Source: an uncultured Hyphomonadaceae bacterium (GTDB lineage: Bacteria > Pseudomonadota > Alphaproteobacteria > Caulobacterales > Hyphomonadaceae). From it: a stretch of DNA of 9,408 nucleotides. The DNA lies in contig CALLCD010000283.1 in assembly GCA_938049795.1 (NCBI GenBank), forward strand, positions 1 through 9,408. Direction: 5' to 3'. Under the pieces are notes generated by a model. The model worked only from the letters and a program-made list of their open reading frames with translations. It searched no databases and was not told the DNA's origin. The first letter of the stretch is position 1; every line of letters starts with the position of its first letter. Position numbers and translations under genes: made by a program. Shown here one piece after another: positions 1-7,200 of the stretch.

Positions 1-1038
<1,038 letters not shown>

Positions 1039-1054
1039 CAACTCTGCACCAATT

Positions 1055-1162
1055 TCAATCCGCTTTCGGGACACAGACTGCCCCGGAACGGCCCTTGTAT
1101 TCAAACTGGTTCATACGCCCGTTCGCCAGATCATTCGACCCTTCATAGGGCGCGCCAACCAT
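1055..1162 (-). CDS. Possible small protein gene (35 aa), unrecognised, or remnant of a longer frame
   Basis: This short minus-strand frame lies in the 229-bp gap between sdaA and the DUF922 gene. It converges on sdaA, with its stop 16 bp beyond the sdaA stop. It begins MVGAPYEGSNDL and ends GAVCVPKAD. An AAGG ribosome binding site (1170-1173) sits 7 nt before the ATG. An in-frame TAA (1172-1174) closes the frame upstream, but beyond it the same frame is open again back to an ATG at 1225 (MRVKPELNAR...). The sequence could therefore be a nonsense-interrupted frame of about 56 codons. Composition looks protein-like, but 36 open codons can arise by chance. I do not recognise a family and assign no function. 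Confidence 0.3.
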   Translation of the reverse strand: MVGAPYEGSNDLANGRMNQFEYKGRSGAVCVPKAD

Positions 1163-1187
1163 CAGAAAACCTTACCGTGCCACACCA

Positions 1188-1209
1188 AATTGAATACGTG
1201 CATTCAATT
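1188..1209. repeat. Perfect 8-bp inverted repeat with 6-bp spacer (AATTGAAT-N6-ATTCAATT)
   Basis: The two arms, 1188-1195 and 1202-1209, are exact reverse complements around ACGTGC. The repeat is AT-rich in a GC-rich neighbourhood. It lies 58 bp upstream of the DUF922 start on the plus strand and 25 bp upstream of the putative small minus-strand frame. The dyad and its place between divergent starts fit a repressor operator. A weak mRNA hairpin is the alternative; there is no T-run, so it is not a terminator. The role is inferred. Confidence 0.5.
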
Positions 1210-1267
1210 CAGGCTTCACCCGCATCTGGTAAAATACGTTCAGAACTCCGAGAGGTTTTGATATCAG

Positions 1268-1942
1268 ATGTCTTCGAACTGGCAGGTGATCACACAATAC
1301 ATGCTGGAAGCGATTGGTGCAGCAGCGGGCATCTGCGCCATATATCTGTTGCTAGGCACGATAGTCACGACAAGCTGGCAGGTCTTCTGGCCAACGGATA
1401 GGTCTCCAGAGTTTGCCGTTCCGCATACCAACTCATGGTCAGACGAGGTCACCTATTACGATTTCGAGGCAGAAGACCTTCAAAGCGCGTTTGATGCCAT
1501 GTTCGCCGCCACACCGATTTCAATCAACGGCACATCACATAGCGCGGCCGTTTATCCGGATTATAATTGGTGGATATGGCCTCGGTCTGTCGCCGCTGGC
1601 TGCGCCCCGCACCGTTTCGTTGTCAAAGGACACCATAAGATTGTCATGCCGAACTGGACCAATTGGCAAGATGCAGATAGGGCCGCCCAGATAGAATGGT
1701 GGCGCCACTGGAAGACACTTCTCGAACACGAGCGCACCCACATTGAGATTACGCGCGACGCGATCCAGGCGCTCGAAAATGAAATCATGAGGCTTCCGGC
1801 ACACAATAGCTGCGAGGCGCTATTTGAGACGGCAAGAAACACAGCAAAGCCCTTCTATGAGCGATTAGACGCAAAGCAAGAGAGTTTTGATGCCTACACA
1901 AATCATGGTTTGCTCGATGGAGCCGGTCTGCAAGTTTTCTGA
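1268..1942 (+). CDS. Membrane-anchored DUF922 protein, predicted zinc-dependent protease
   Basis: This 224-residue protein has one hydrophobic segment (about residues 13-36) and no lipobox, so it is probably anchored in the inner membrane with the rest in the periplasm. The remainder follows the DUF922 pattern: YYDF near 63, a Trp-rich stretch (100-105), a GC pair at 111-112, IVMPNW (125-130), then W-R-H-W before HERTH at 154-158. HERTH is an HExxH zinc motif (His154, Glu155, His158). The family is annotated as predicted secreted zinc-dependent proteases, but a substrate is not established. The start has AGAGG 12 nt upstream, a longish spacing. It lies between sdaA and the lipoprotein pair, and codons are less GC-biased than in the flanking housekeeping genes. 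The family call is good; proteolytic activity is inferred. Confidence 0.83.
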   Translation: MSSNWQVITQYMLEAIGAAAGICAIYLLLGTIVTTSWQVFWPTDRSPEFAVPHTNSWSDEVTYYDFEAEDLQSAFDAMFAATPISINGTSHSAAVYPDYNWWIWPRSVAAGCAPHRFVVKGHHKIVMPNWTNWQDADRAAQIEWWRHWKTLLEHERTHIEITRDAIQALENEIMRLPAHNSCEALFETARNTAKPFYERLDAKQESFDAYTNHGLLDGAGLQVF

Positions 1943-1992
1943 GCGACATGTGAGAATGACGATGGCACGGACTAACCCCCCGGCGCCCTTCT

Positions 1993-2067
1993 CAGAGCGA
2001 CATCGACACATCTCCCAAACACAAAGAAACAGGCCGAAGCGGACTGGCCGCCCACATGGCAGAGCGT
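1993..2067 (+). pseudogene. Decayed duplicate of the last 25 codons of sdaA
   Basis: This non-coding stretch between the DUF922 gene and the first lipoprotein aligns without gaps to sdaA 961-1035, at a constant offset of 1032 bp. By hand count 55 of 75 bases match, and the 30-base core (2021-2050) matches 26 of 30 with only transitions differing. Read in the sdaA frame it gives KHKETGRSGLA where sdaA has KYKETSQGGLA. The terminal Cys codon TGT is CGT here and the stop has become CAA, so it is not a working end. It is either a degenerate direct repeat left by duplication or insertion, or the remnant of a lost sdaA-like gene. Chance similarity is unlikely but not excluded by hand alignment. Confidence 0.55.
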
Positions 2068-2106
2068 CAAACAATACCGCACAATGACATAACTGCAATA
2101 ACACTA

Positions 2107-2131
2107 TTGACGGGCGAAATATGCCTATTTA
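2107..2131 (+). promoter_or_regulatory. Candidate housekeeping promoter for the two-lipoprotein operon
   Basis: TTGACGG at 2107-2113 is followed after 10 nt by CCTATTTA (2124-2131). This resembles the alphaproteobacterial (Caulobacter) pattern TTGACGS - short spacer - GCTANAWC, with the -10 half imperfect. It lies in an AT-rich stretch 37 bp upstream of the lipoprotein ATG. Transcription would begin near 2138, giving a leader of about 30 nt. This is motif evidence only. Confidence 0.42.
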
Positions 2132-2167
2132 CTACTTAGTGTTAACAAATGAATGGGGGTTCATAAA

Positions 2168-2920
2168 ATGAGAAATTTTCTAGCAGTTCTTGTCGCCTTA
2201 TCCTTGGGCGCATGCGCAACACCGAGCTTCAGACATATCGAACCAGACGCCAGGGCAAAACTGACCAGCATGGAATCGGTGCTCATAGTAACGCAGTCGG
2301 AAATCGGCGCGGAAATCAACACATCAAAAGCTTCGGTTGCAACAGGTGGCGGCATTGTGGGCGCACTGATTGAGTCCGGCATCAACAATGCGCGCACGAA
2401 AACAGCCGAAGAACTGGTTGCTCCAATTCGCGACATCATGATCGACTTCGATTTCGGCGCGACCCTGGAACAGGAACTGGAGGCAGAGCTTGCCGCCCTG
2501 AACATTGCCAATGCTCAAGAAGTAACTCTGCTTCGGGGCCTGGAAGCGGGCACGCCCAACACAATGATTGAACAAAGCGGGGCGTCCGCCGTCTTGTTTA
2601 TCAATTCCACATATAATCTGTCAGCGGAGTTTGACGAGATGGTCGCCACGGCAGTTGTTGCACTCTATCCCGTGTCCGAAAACTTGTATCCTTACAAGGA
2701 GAAGGTGGACGCTGATAACAAACGCGCCGAACTGTCGGACAATATCTACCGGAACACATTCAGGGTGACCCAGCCCCTGTCAGACCTCGACAAGAAGGAA
2801 GAAAACGCAGCCGCCCTCGCAGAGCGTCCAGCTTCGGAGTTGACCGGCCCCCTCTCCGAGGCCGCCAAAATCCTTGCCCGGGCCATCGCGGCGGACATGC
2901 AAATCGACGCGGCCGAATAA
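2168..2920 (+). CDS. Predicted outer-membrane lipoprotein, family not recognised
   Basis: A 250-residue protein with a type II signal peptide: MR, a hydrophobic stretch and lipobox LGAC (13-16), acylated at Cys16. Ala at +2 predicts sorting to the outer membrane. The start is chosen at 2168 rather than the in-frame ATG at 2153, because GGGGG (2155-2159) sits 8 nt upstream of the later ATG and the resulting signal peptide is standard. A glycine-rich segment (VATGGGIVGALIESG, about 57-71) precedes an acidic helical part containing IRDIMIDFDF; the C-terminus is Ala/Glu-rich and probably helical. I do not recognise a named family. Its stop overlaps the start of the next lipoprotein (TAATG), so the two are translationally coupled and probably act together in the envelope. 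GC is clearly lower at its 5' end than in the flanking housekeeping genes. Confidence 0.85.
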   Translation: MRNFLAVLVALSLGACATPSFRHIEPDARAKLTSMESVLIVTQSEIGAEINTSKASVATGGGIVGALIESGINNARTKTAEELVAPIRDIMIDFDFGATLEQELEAELAALNIANAQEVTLLRGLEAGTPNTMIEQSGASAVLFINSTYNLSAEFDEMVATAVVALYPVSENLYPYKEKVDADNKRAELSDNIYRNTFRVTQPLSDLDKKEENAAALAERPASELTGPLSEAAKILARAIAADMQIDAAE

Positions 2921-3477
2921 TGACACGAGCAGGTCCGAACATTTCAGGTTGGGCGCTGGCAGGCCTATGCAGCGCCCTACTAGCGGCGTGCACACCAACC
3001 CAGACAACTCTGGCACCCGCAGCCGCAAACTTGACCTCTGTCAGTGAGGGTGACCGGCAAGCCATGTCTCATATCCATATTGCAGCCCTCACGGACAATA
3101 GAGAAAAAGACGCCATGCTGACCGATATGCTCGGCCGGCCAATGGCGGGCACAGACCTCATGGACTGGCTCAGCACGAGCCTATCAGGACGTGGCCTGAC
3201 AATAGCGTCCACCGAAACGCAGAGCGATCTTTCGGATAAATGTGTTATAGAACTCGAACTGCGCAGAGCCTATATTACGGCGCAGGCGGCCAGCAAATCA
3301 TCATCGCTCGTCTTCAATATTCGCAAGGCCGAGCCAGATGCTCCTGCCAAACTGATCCGGGGCAATCATAGCAATATGAACTGGTCCAGCACCAATAGCG
3401 AGACGAATGTATCGCTGGGCAGAAGTCTGGACGAAGTTGTGGATGGCATAGCCGATTTTTGCGCACCTGACGAATAG
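2920..3477 (+). CDS. Predicted lipoprotein, possibly YajG-like, coupled to the preceding lipoprotein
   Basis: A 185-residue protein whose lipobox LAAC (21-24) follows a signal peptide containing WALAGLCSALL. Thr at +2 predicts outer-membrane sorting. The mature part has IHIAALTDNREKDA early, a middle section LSTSLSGRGL, then alternating strands (VIELELRRAYI, SLVFNI) and a final helix (LDEVVDGIADF). This order of strand, helix, strands and terminal helix, with a W-S-S element before the last helix, is reminiscent of the YajG/Lipoprotein_16 family. The similarity is by eye and weak. Its ATG shares one base with the stop of the upstream gene, so translation is coupled. The two lipoproteins form a likely heteromeric or sequentially acting pair; no biochemical role can be named. 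Confidence 0.83.
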   Translation: MTRAGPNISGWALAGLCSALLAACTPTQTTLAPAAANLTSVSEGDRQAMSHIHIAALTDNREKDAMLTDMLGRPMAGTDLMDWLSTSLSGRGLTIASTETQSDLSDKCVIELELRRAYITAQAASKSSSLVFNIRKAEPDAPAKLIRGNHSNMNWSSTNSETNVSLGRSLDEVVDGIADFCAPDE

Positions 3478-3563
3478 GCGAGGACCTTGGACTAATCCCC
3501 ACGCCCCCACAAAACCCAAACCGTCGCATTGCATCGCACCGTCAGACTTGCCACACTCTGCCG

Positions 3564-4118
3564 ATGATGAACCTCGTCAAACATCCCCTATCCGGACCAA
3601 GCTGGCCGATCCTTGCGATTCTCGCCTCGCTCGCCATGCTCCTTGGCGCGCATGCGTTCGAAATTATCGGAAAATTCGCTCCCTGCCCCCTTTGCCTGCG
3701 CCAGCGCGATGTCTACTGGGCCGCCGCTGCGATGGCCGTCGCGGGGCTCGTCCTCTGGCAACGCAAACCGGCCAATCGCTATCTCGTCGCGCTCAACACC
3801 ATGCTCGGGCTGGTTTTCCTCACCGGCGCCGTCGTGGCAATCTATCATGCTGGCGTCGAATGGAAGTTCTGGGCCGGGCCCGCTGCCTGTTCCGGCGGGG
3901 CAGCAGATGTCGGCAATATCGACCTGATCGACGCGCTGAGCAAGCCGATTGCAACTGTCTCCTGCGCCGACGCGCCGTGGACCCTGTTCGGCCTCTCAAT
4001 GGCGGGTTATAATGCGCTGGTCTCTGTCGCGCTGACGGTTTTCAGTTTCATCGCGGCCCGCACCACCTATCAAAATGCCCTCAAGCTCCACCACGCCGCA
4101 GACGCAGACGCGGGCTAA
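3564..4118 (+). CDS. dsbB: DsbB-family disulfide bond formation protein (quinone-linked thiol oxidase)
   Basis: An inner-membrane protein of 184 residues that would reoxidise periplasmic DsbA-type oxidoreductases and pass electrons to quinone. Four hydrophobic segments are visible (about 14-32, 51-66, 74-95, 140-165). The first periplasmic loop carries CPLC at 41-44 followed by LRQR, with Arg48 at the position linked to quinone binding in E. coli DsbB. The second cysteine pair is Cys109 (PAACSGG) and Cys134 (VSCADAPW). All four redox cysteines are present and the length is typical. The start is one of two adjacent ATGs (3564 or 3567). No Shine-Dalgarno sequence is visible, so initiation may be weak or leaderless. 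It lies 86 bp after the lipoproteins and its stop overlaps the convergent HNH gene by 4 bp. Confidence 0.93.
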   Translation: MMNLVKHPLSGPSWPILAILASLAMLLGAHAFEIIGKFAPCPLCLRQRDVYWAAAAMAVAGLVLWQRKPANRYLVALNTMLGLVFLTGAVVAIYHAGVEWKFWAGPAACSGGAADVGNIDLIDALSKPIATVSCADAPWTLFGLSMAGYNALVSVALTVFSFIAARTTYQNALKLHHAADADAG

Positions 4119-4678
4119 GCCTCCAGCTCAATGTCCCAATAGAGATAATCAAGCCACGTCTCGTGCATATGGCCGGGCGGAAATTTACGGCCGATCTCCT
4201 GCAATTGATAATGGCTTGGCTGCGCAGGCGCTTTGGCGGGAAACATCCGCGCTTCTTTCGGCGTCCGCCCGCCCTTGCGCAAATTACACGGCGAGCACGC
4301 GGCCACAATATTGTTCCACGAAGTCCGCCCACCCTTCGAGCGCGGGATCACATGATCAAACGTCAACTCGCCCGACACCCCGCAATAGGCACATTTGAAC
4401 CCGTCGCGCAGGAACACGTTAAACCGCGTAAACGCAGGCGAACGGTTCTGATTGACAAATTCATGCAGCGCAATCACGCTTGGCAAACGCATCTCGAAGC
4501 TTTGCGAGCGGACGGTATAATCATACTCGGCAATGACATCCACACGGTCGAGAAAAACGGCTTTCACCACGTCCTGCCAACACCAGAGCGAGAGCGGAAA
4601 ATAGCTCAAAGGCCGGAAATCGGCGTTCAACACCAGCGCAGGTCCGCCCTCAAGCGGTCTGTCGGGAGCCTGTATCAT
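4115..4678 (-). CDS. HNH endonuclease domain protein
   Basis: A 187-residue protein of a small HNH family common in alphaproteobacteria and cyanobacteria, probably a metal-dependent DNA nuclease; the biological role is not established. The N-terminal part (ALVLNADFRPLSYFPLSLW, 14-32) is the family's typical lead-in. The nuclease core has CAYC (96-99), DHVIPRSKGG (108-117) with the catalytic-type His109, Asn122/123, and CSPCN (128-132). The two CxxC pairs would bind a structural zinc. The start is set at ATG 4678: GGAGG (4684-4688) lies 5 nt upstream, whereas the in-frame GTG at 4690 overlaps that ribosome binding site and has none of its own. It is transcribed alone, convergent with dsbB, with stops overlapping by 4 bp. 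Confidence 0.9.
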   Translation of the reverse strand: MIQAPDRPLEGGPALVLNADFRPLSYFPLSLWCWQDVVKAVFLDRVDVIAEYDYTVRSQSFEMRLPSVIALHEFVNQNRSPAFTRFNVFLRDGFKCAYCGVSGELTFDHVIPRSKGGRTSWNNIVAACSPCNLRKGGRTPKEARMFPAKAPAQPSHYQLQEIGRKFPPGHMHETWLDYLYWDIELEA

Positions 4679-4683
4679 ACCGG

Positions 4684-4688
4684 CCTCC
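4684..4688 (-). promoter_or_regulatory. Ribosome binding site of the HNH gene (GGAGG)
   Basis: A perfect GGAGG on the minus strand, 5 nt before the ATG at 4678. It decides the start: the alternative GTG at 4690 forms the left edge of this same element, so it cannot be the initiator served by it. Confidence 0.75.
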
Positions 4689-4704
4689 ACGAAAGTAATC
4701 CTAT

Positions 4705-4731
4705 GATTTTATATCGTTTTATCCAAGTGAA
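4705..4731 (-). promoter_or_regulatory. Candidate promoter of the HNH gene
   Basis: On the minus strand, TTCACT (4726-4731) is followed after 12 nt by TATAAAATC (4705-4713). The short spacing resembles Caulobacter-type housekeeping promoters, and the region is AT-rich. It lies in the 118-bp gap between the glycosylase and the HNH gene and would leave a leader of about 20 nt. The -35 half is imperfect. Confidence 0.3.
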
Positions 4732-4796
4732 CGCGTCTCTCCTATTCGTGTCTTAGCTCCGATTACCAAAAGGTTAAGTCCAGACTATGACACTTT

Positions 4797-5438
4797 TCAG
4801 ATTTGGCGAGCCTGTTTTTTGCGTGCGCGGTCAAAATGTAACCACGCCCAGAGCAGATGCACCGCCACCCCGCGATAGGGCTTCCAGTCCTCGCCCTGCG
4901 CCTTGAAGGCCGCAACAGACAAGCGCACATCCGCCCCCGACAGCCGCTTATAGCTTTCCATCAGCCCCACATCGCTCGAAGGAAATGCGTCCACCGCCCC
5001 CAGCGCATAAAGCACAACCAGCTCCGCCGTCCACGGCCCAATCCCCTTAACCGCCAGCAACGTCTCGCGCGCCGCCTCAGGCGATGTTTCGGCCAGCGTC
5101 CCAAGATCAAGCGGGCCAAGCGTCGCCTCCGCAATAGACTTCATATAGGTGATTTTCGGCCGCGACAGCCCACACGCCTGCAAATCCGCCTCCGGCGCCG
5201 CACGCATAGTCTCCGCCGTAACCTCCCCGAGATACGCCTCAAGCCGCCCCCATATGCTCGCCGCCGCCTGCAGCGATATCTGCTGATGGCCCACCAGTTG
5301 CGCCAACAAACGATAGTCCAGCACCCGCGCACGCCATTCCGGCACCCCGCAATCCTCATAAGCCAGCGCCAGCGCCTTATCCCGCCCCGCCAGCGCCTCA
5401 CACCCCGCCTTGATCACACTCCGGGCAGGCGCGCTCAC
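4797..5438 (-). CDS. DNA-3-methyladenine glycosylase II-like (HhH-GPD superfamily)
   Basis: A 213-residue base-excision repair glycosylase that would remove alkylated purines from DNA. It shows QQISLQAA (52-59), typical of the AlkA/MAG group, the helix-hairpin-helix LLAVKGIGPWTAEL (127-140) and the catalytic Asp156 in FPSSDVGL. It lacks the extra N-terminal domain of E. coli AlkA (282 aa) and so resembles the shorter bacterial and yeast MAG type. No Fe-S cysteine cluster is present at the C-terminus, which argues against endonuclease III or MutY. It starts with GTG inside a GTGA overlap with the stop of the DUF2125 gene, so it is the last cistron of the ftsX operon and depends on translational coupling. 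Substrate range is inferred from the family. Confidence 0.9.
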   Translation of the reverse strand: MSAPARSVIKAGCEALAGRDKALALAYEDCGVPEWRARVLDYRLLAQLVGHQQISLQAAASIWGRLEAYLGEVTAETMRAAPEADLQACGLSRPKITYMKSIAEATLGPLDLGTLAETSPEAARETLLAVKGIGPWTAELVVLYALGAVDAFPSSDVGLMESYKRLSGADVRLSVAAFKAQGEDWKPYRGVAVHLLWAWLHFDRARKKQARQI

Positions 5439-6451
5439 TGAACCAGAACGCCCGCATCAGAACGAGGCAGCGGCGGCACAACCGGCGGCAGGGTCAGCAG
5501 CGGAATGCCAAGTATGGTCAGCGCCCCATCGCTAATCTGCAGCGAGAGAAACTGCCCATCCTCGGACGCTGCGCCAATCGCCTGCACAATCAAGGCTGAC
5601 TGCGGCGGCAACCGCCCCGCTTCCTTCATCGCTGCCGACAGCGCCTCCGCATCGTCGAGCCGAATCTGCACAGGCCCGTCCAGATACCCCGCCGGCGTAA
5701 TATCAACATCGCCCTTCGCGCCAAATTTCAGCGGCCCCCAATTAAGCCGAAGCTGCGCCAGATCAACCCGACGCGCCACGCCCTCCTGTCCGCCATTATT
5801 GGCCAAACCCGTAAACTGCACACGCAGCCGGCTTTGCTGCATCTCTGGCCCAAGAAACGCAAGCCTGCCGCCCTCGATCAGTTCCGGCGAGACCGTCACC
5901 CCGTCCCAGTCAACGCCAAGCCGCACCACATCCCCGCGCGCCGCATAATTGGTCTTCAGCCCTCGCACAGACACATCCGCCTCCCCGCTGACAAACTCCG
6001 CCAAATTCAGCGTCAGCCCAATATCGGTAAGCCCCTCGCCATCCCACCGAAAGCTCGCCGCAGATTTCTCATCCAGCAAAACCGTCCCGTCAAACTCGCG
6101 CGACACCACCTCATTACGCCCCGGCATCCGCGCAATGGCATGGCGATAGTTCCAGGGCTGCATAAACAGCTCAAGCTCTTCACCCCGCCAATCAACCTGC
6201 CAATTGCGATAAGATGGGGCATCAAACGTCACCATGAACCGATAAGGAAATCCGCCAAACTCACGCGCCGCATAGTCAATCTCGATCCCCTCTGCGCGCT
6301 GCTGGGCAATCCACTCATCAAGCCCCTGCTCAATCTTGCCAATCGCAAAAAACCAATAGGCCGTGTAAAGCCCAACCAGAACAGCAAACCCAATCAACGG
6401 CCCATAAAGCCAGCGCCGTGATGGCCCCTTGCCGGTCTTCGCCCCGCTCAT
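5435..6451 (-). CDS. DUF2125 domain protein, membrane-anchored periplasmic
   Basis: A 338-residue protein with a basic N-terminus (KTGKGPSRR), one hydrophobic anchor (about 14-37) and a long beta-rich periplasmic part, consistent with an uncleaved signal anchor. The family signature is visible as EFGGFPYRFMVTFDAPSY (about 64-81), with QPW shortly after. DUF2125 proteins are found mainly in alphaproteobacteria and have no established function. Repeated two-strand units (for example VSVRGLKTNYAARGDVVRL) suggest a beta-sheet scaffold, which is an inference. Its ATG sits in an ATGA overlap with the stop of the acyltransferase upstream, and its stop overlaps the glycosylase start. The position behind two plsC genes and ftsX points to a role in the cell envelope. 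Confidence 0.9.
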   Translation of the reverse strand: MSGAKTGKGPSRRWLYGPLIGFAVLVGLYTAYWFFAIGKIEQGLDEWIAQQRAEGIEIDYAAREFGGFPYRFMVTFDAPSYRNWQVDWRGEELELFMQPWNYRHAIARMPGRNEVVSREFDGTVLLDEKSAASFRWDGEGLTDIGLTLNLAEFVSGEADVSVRGLKTNYAARGDVVRLGVDWDGVTVSPELIEGGRLAFLGPEMQQSRLRVQFTGLANNGGQEGVARRVDLAQLRLNWGPLKFGAKGDVDITPAGYLDGPVQIRLDDAEALSAAMKEAGRLPPQSALIVQAIGAASEDGQFLSLQISDGALTILGIPLLTLPPVVPPLPRSDAGVLVQ

Positions 6452-7200
6452 GTCTGATTGACCTTGAGATCGGCCCGCGTGCGCCCCTGAATGGCCAGCC
6501 CCTCATCAAGCAAGCGGTCGCAAGCCGGCTCAATCTCTCCCTCAAGCCGCGCCATAAACTCCTCCTCCTCAAGCCCTGCCGGAAACACGGGCAGACATTC
6601 AACAATAATCTTGCCCGGCCGCCGCCTGATCCCGCGCCTCGGCCAGCAAAGCCCCGCATTGTGCGCGACCGGCATACACGGCACACCCAGCCCCTCATAA
6701 AGCCCATGCACCCCCGTTTTATAGGCCGGCGCAGCGCCGGGCAATTTGCGCGTCCCTTCGGGAAAAATCAGAACCTGATGACCTTTATCGGTCCGCTTGC
6801 GCGCCTCGGCATACATGTTTTCAAATGTCTTACTCCCGCCCCCGCGCTTGATTGGAATCATATCCGTCCGCCACGCATACCAGCCAAAAATCGGATACCA
6901 GAGCAATTCCTGTTTGATGATCACCGCCGGATCATCAAGGATCAGGAACGGGAAGAACGCGTCATACATGGTCTGGTGTTTGCTGGCATAAAGCAGCGCG
7001 CCCTTGGGCACATTCTCGCGCCCGCGTATCTCGGTTTCGATCCCCAATATCCAGCGCAGACTGAACCGGACATTCTTCATCCACAGCCGCACCGTCTCCA
7101 GCGCAATCCAGCGCGAAAACAGGAAAAACGGCAGCGTCACCACCGCCAATAGGAACATGGAAAAATAAATCCACACCGCAAAGATAACCGACCGGATCAA
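6448..7200 (-). CDS. plsC: Lysophospholipid / 1-acyl-glycerol-3-phosphate acyltransferase, second tandem copy, TTG start
   Basis: A 250-residue PlsC-family protein that would transfer an acyl chain to lysophosphatidic acid or a related lysophospholipid at the inner membrane. Motif I is HQTMYD (His75, Asp80), motif II MIPIKR (114-119), motif III FPEGTR (146-151) and motif IV VPCMPVAHNAG. One N-terminal hydrophobic segment spans about 5-28. The start is TTG at 7200: its codons line up one for one with the ATG-ATC-CGG-TC start of the neighbouring paralog, and it forms a TTGA overlap with that gene's stop. The next Met is residue 15, inside the membrane segment. A TTG start without a clear Shine-Dalgarno sequence suggests low, coupling-dependent expression. 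Substrate difference from its twin is unknown. Confidence 0.9.
   Translation of the reverse strand: MIRSVIFAVWIYFSMFLLAVVTLPFFLFSRWIALETVRLWMKNVRFSLRWILGIETEIRGRENVPKGALLYASKHQTMYDAFFPFLILDDPAVIIKQELLWYPIFGWYAWRTDMIPIKRGGGSKTFENMYAEARKRTDKGHQVLIFPEGTRKLPGAAPAYKTGVHGLYEGLGVPCMPVAHNAGLCWPRRGIRRRPGKIIVECLPVFPAGLEEEEFMARLEGEIEPACDRLLDEGLAIQGRTRADLKVNQT

Noticed and set aside
1941..2003. 9-bp direct repeat GAGCGACAT at 1941-1949 and 1995-2003
   Set aside because: Too short to separate from chance. The first copy overlaps the DUF922 stop region and no third copy was found.
2032..2050. Possible GGCC-based hairpin as terminator of the DUF922 gene
   Set aside because: Only a 4-bp stem and no T-run; the bases belong to the sdaA-like remnant.
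2153..2167. ATG at 2153 as start of the first lipoprotein
   Set aside because: The GGGGG ribosome binding site lies just behind it and serves the ATG at 2168, which gives a standard lipoprotein signal peptide.
3488..3507. GGACTAA(T)CCCC-like similarity to 1969-1988 (about 16 of 20 bases)
   Set aside because: Short, C-rich and without shared context beyond the match; chance cannot be excluded.
4679..4690. GTG start for the HNH gene at 4690
   Set aside because: The GTG is fused to the GGAGG ribosome binding site of the ATG at 4678 and has no binding site of its own.
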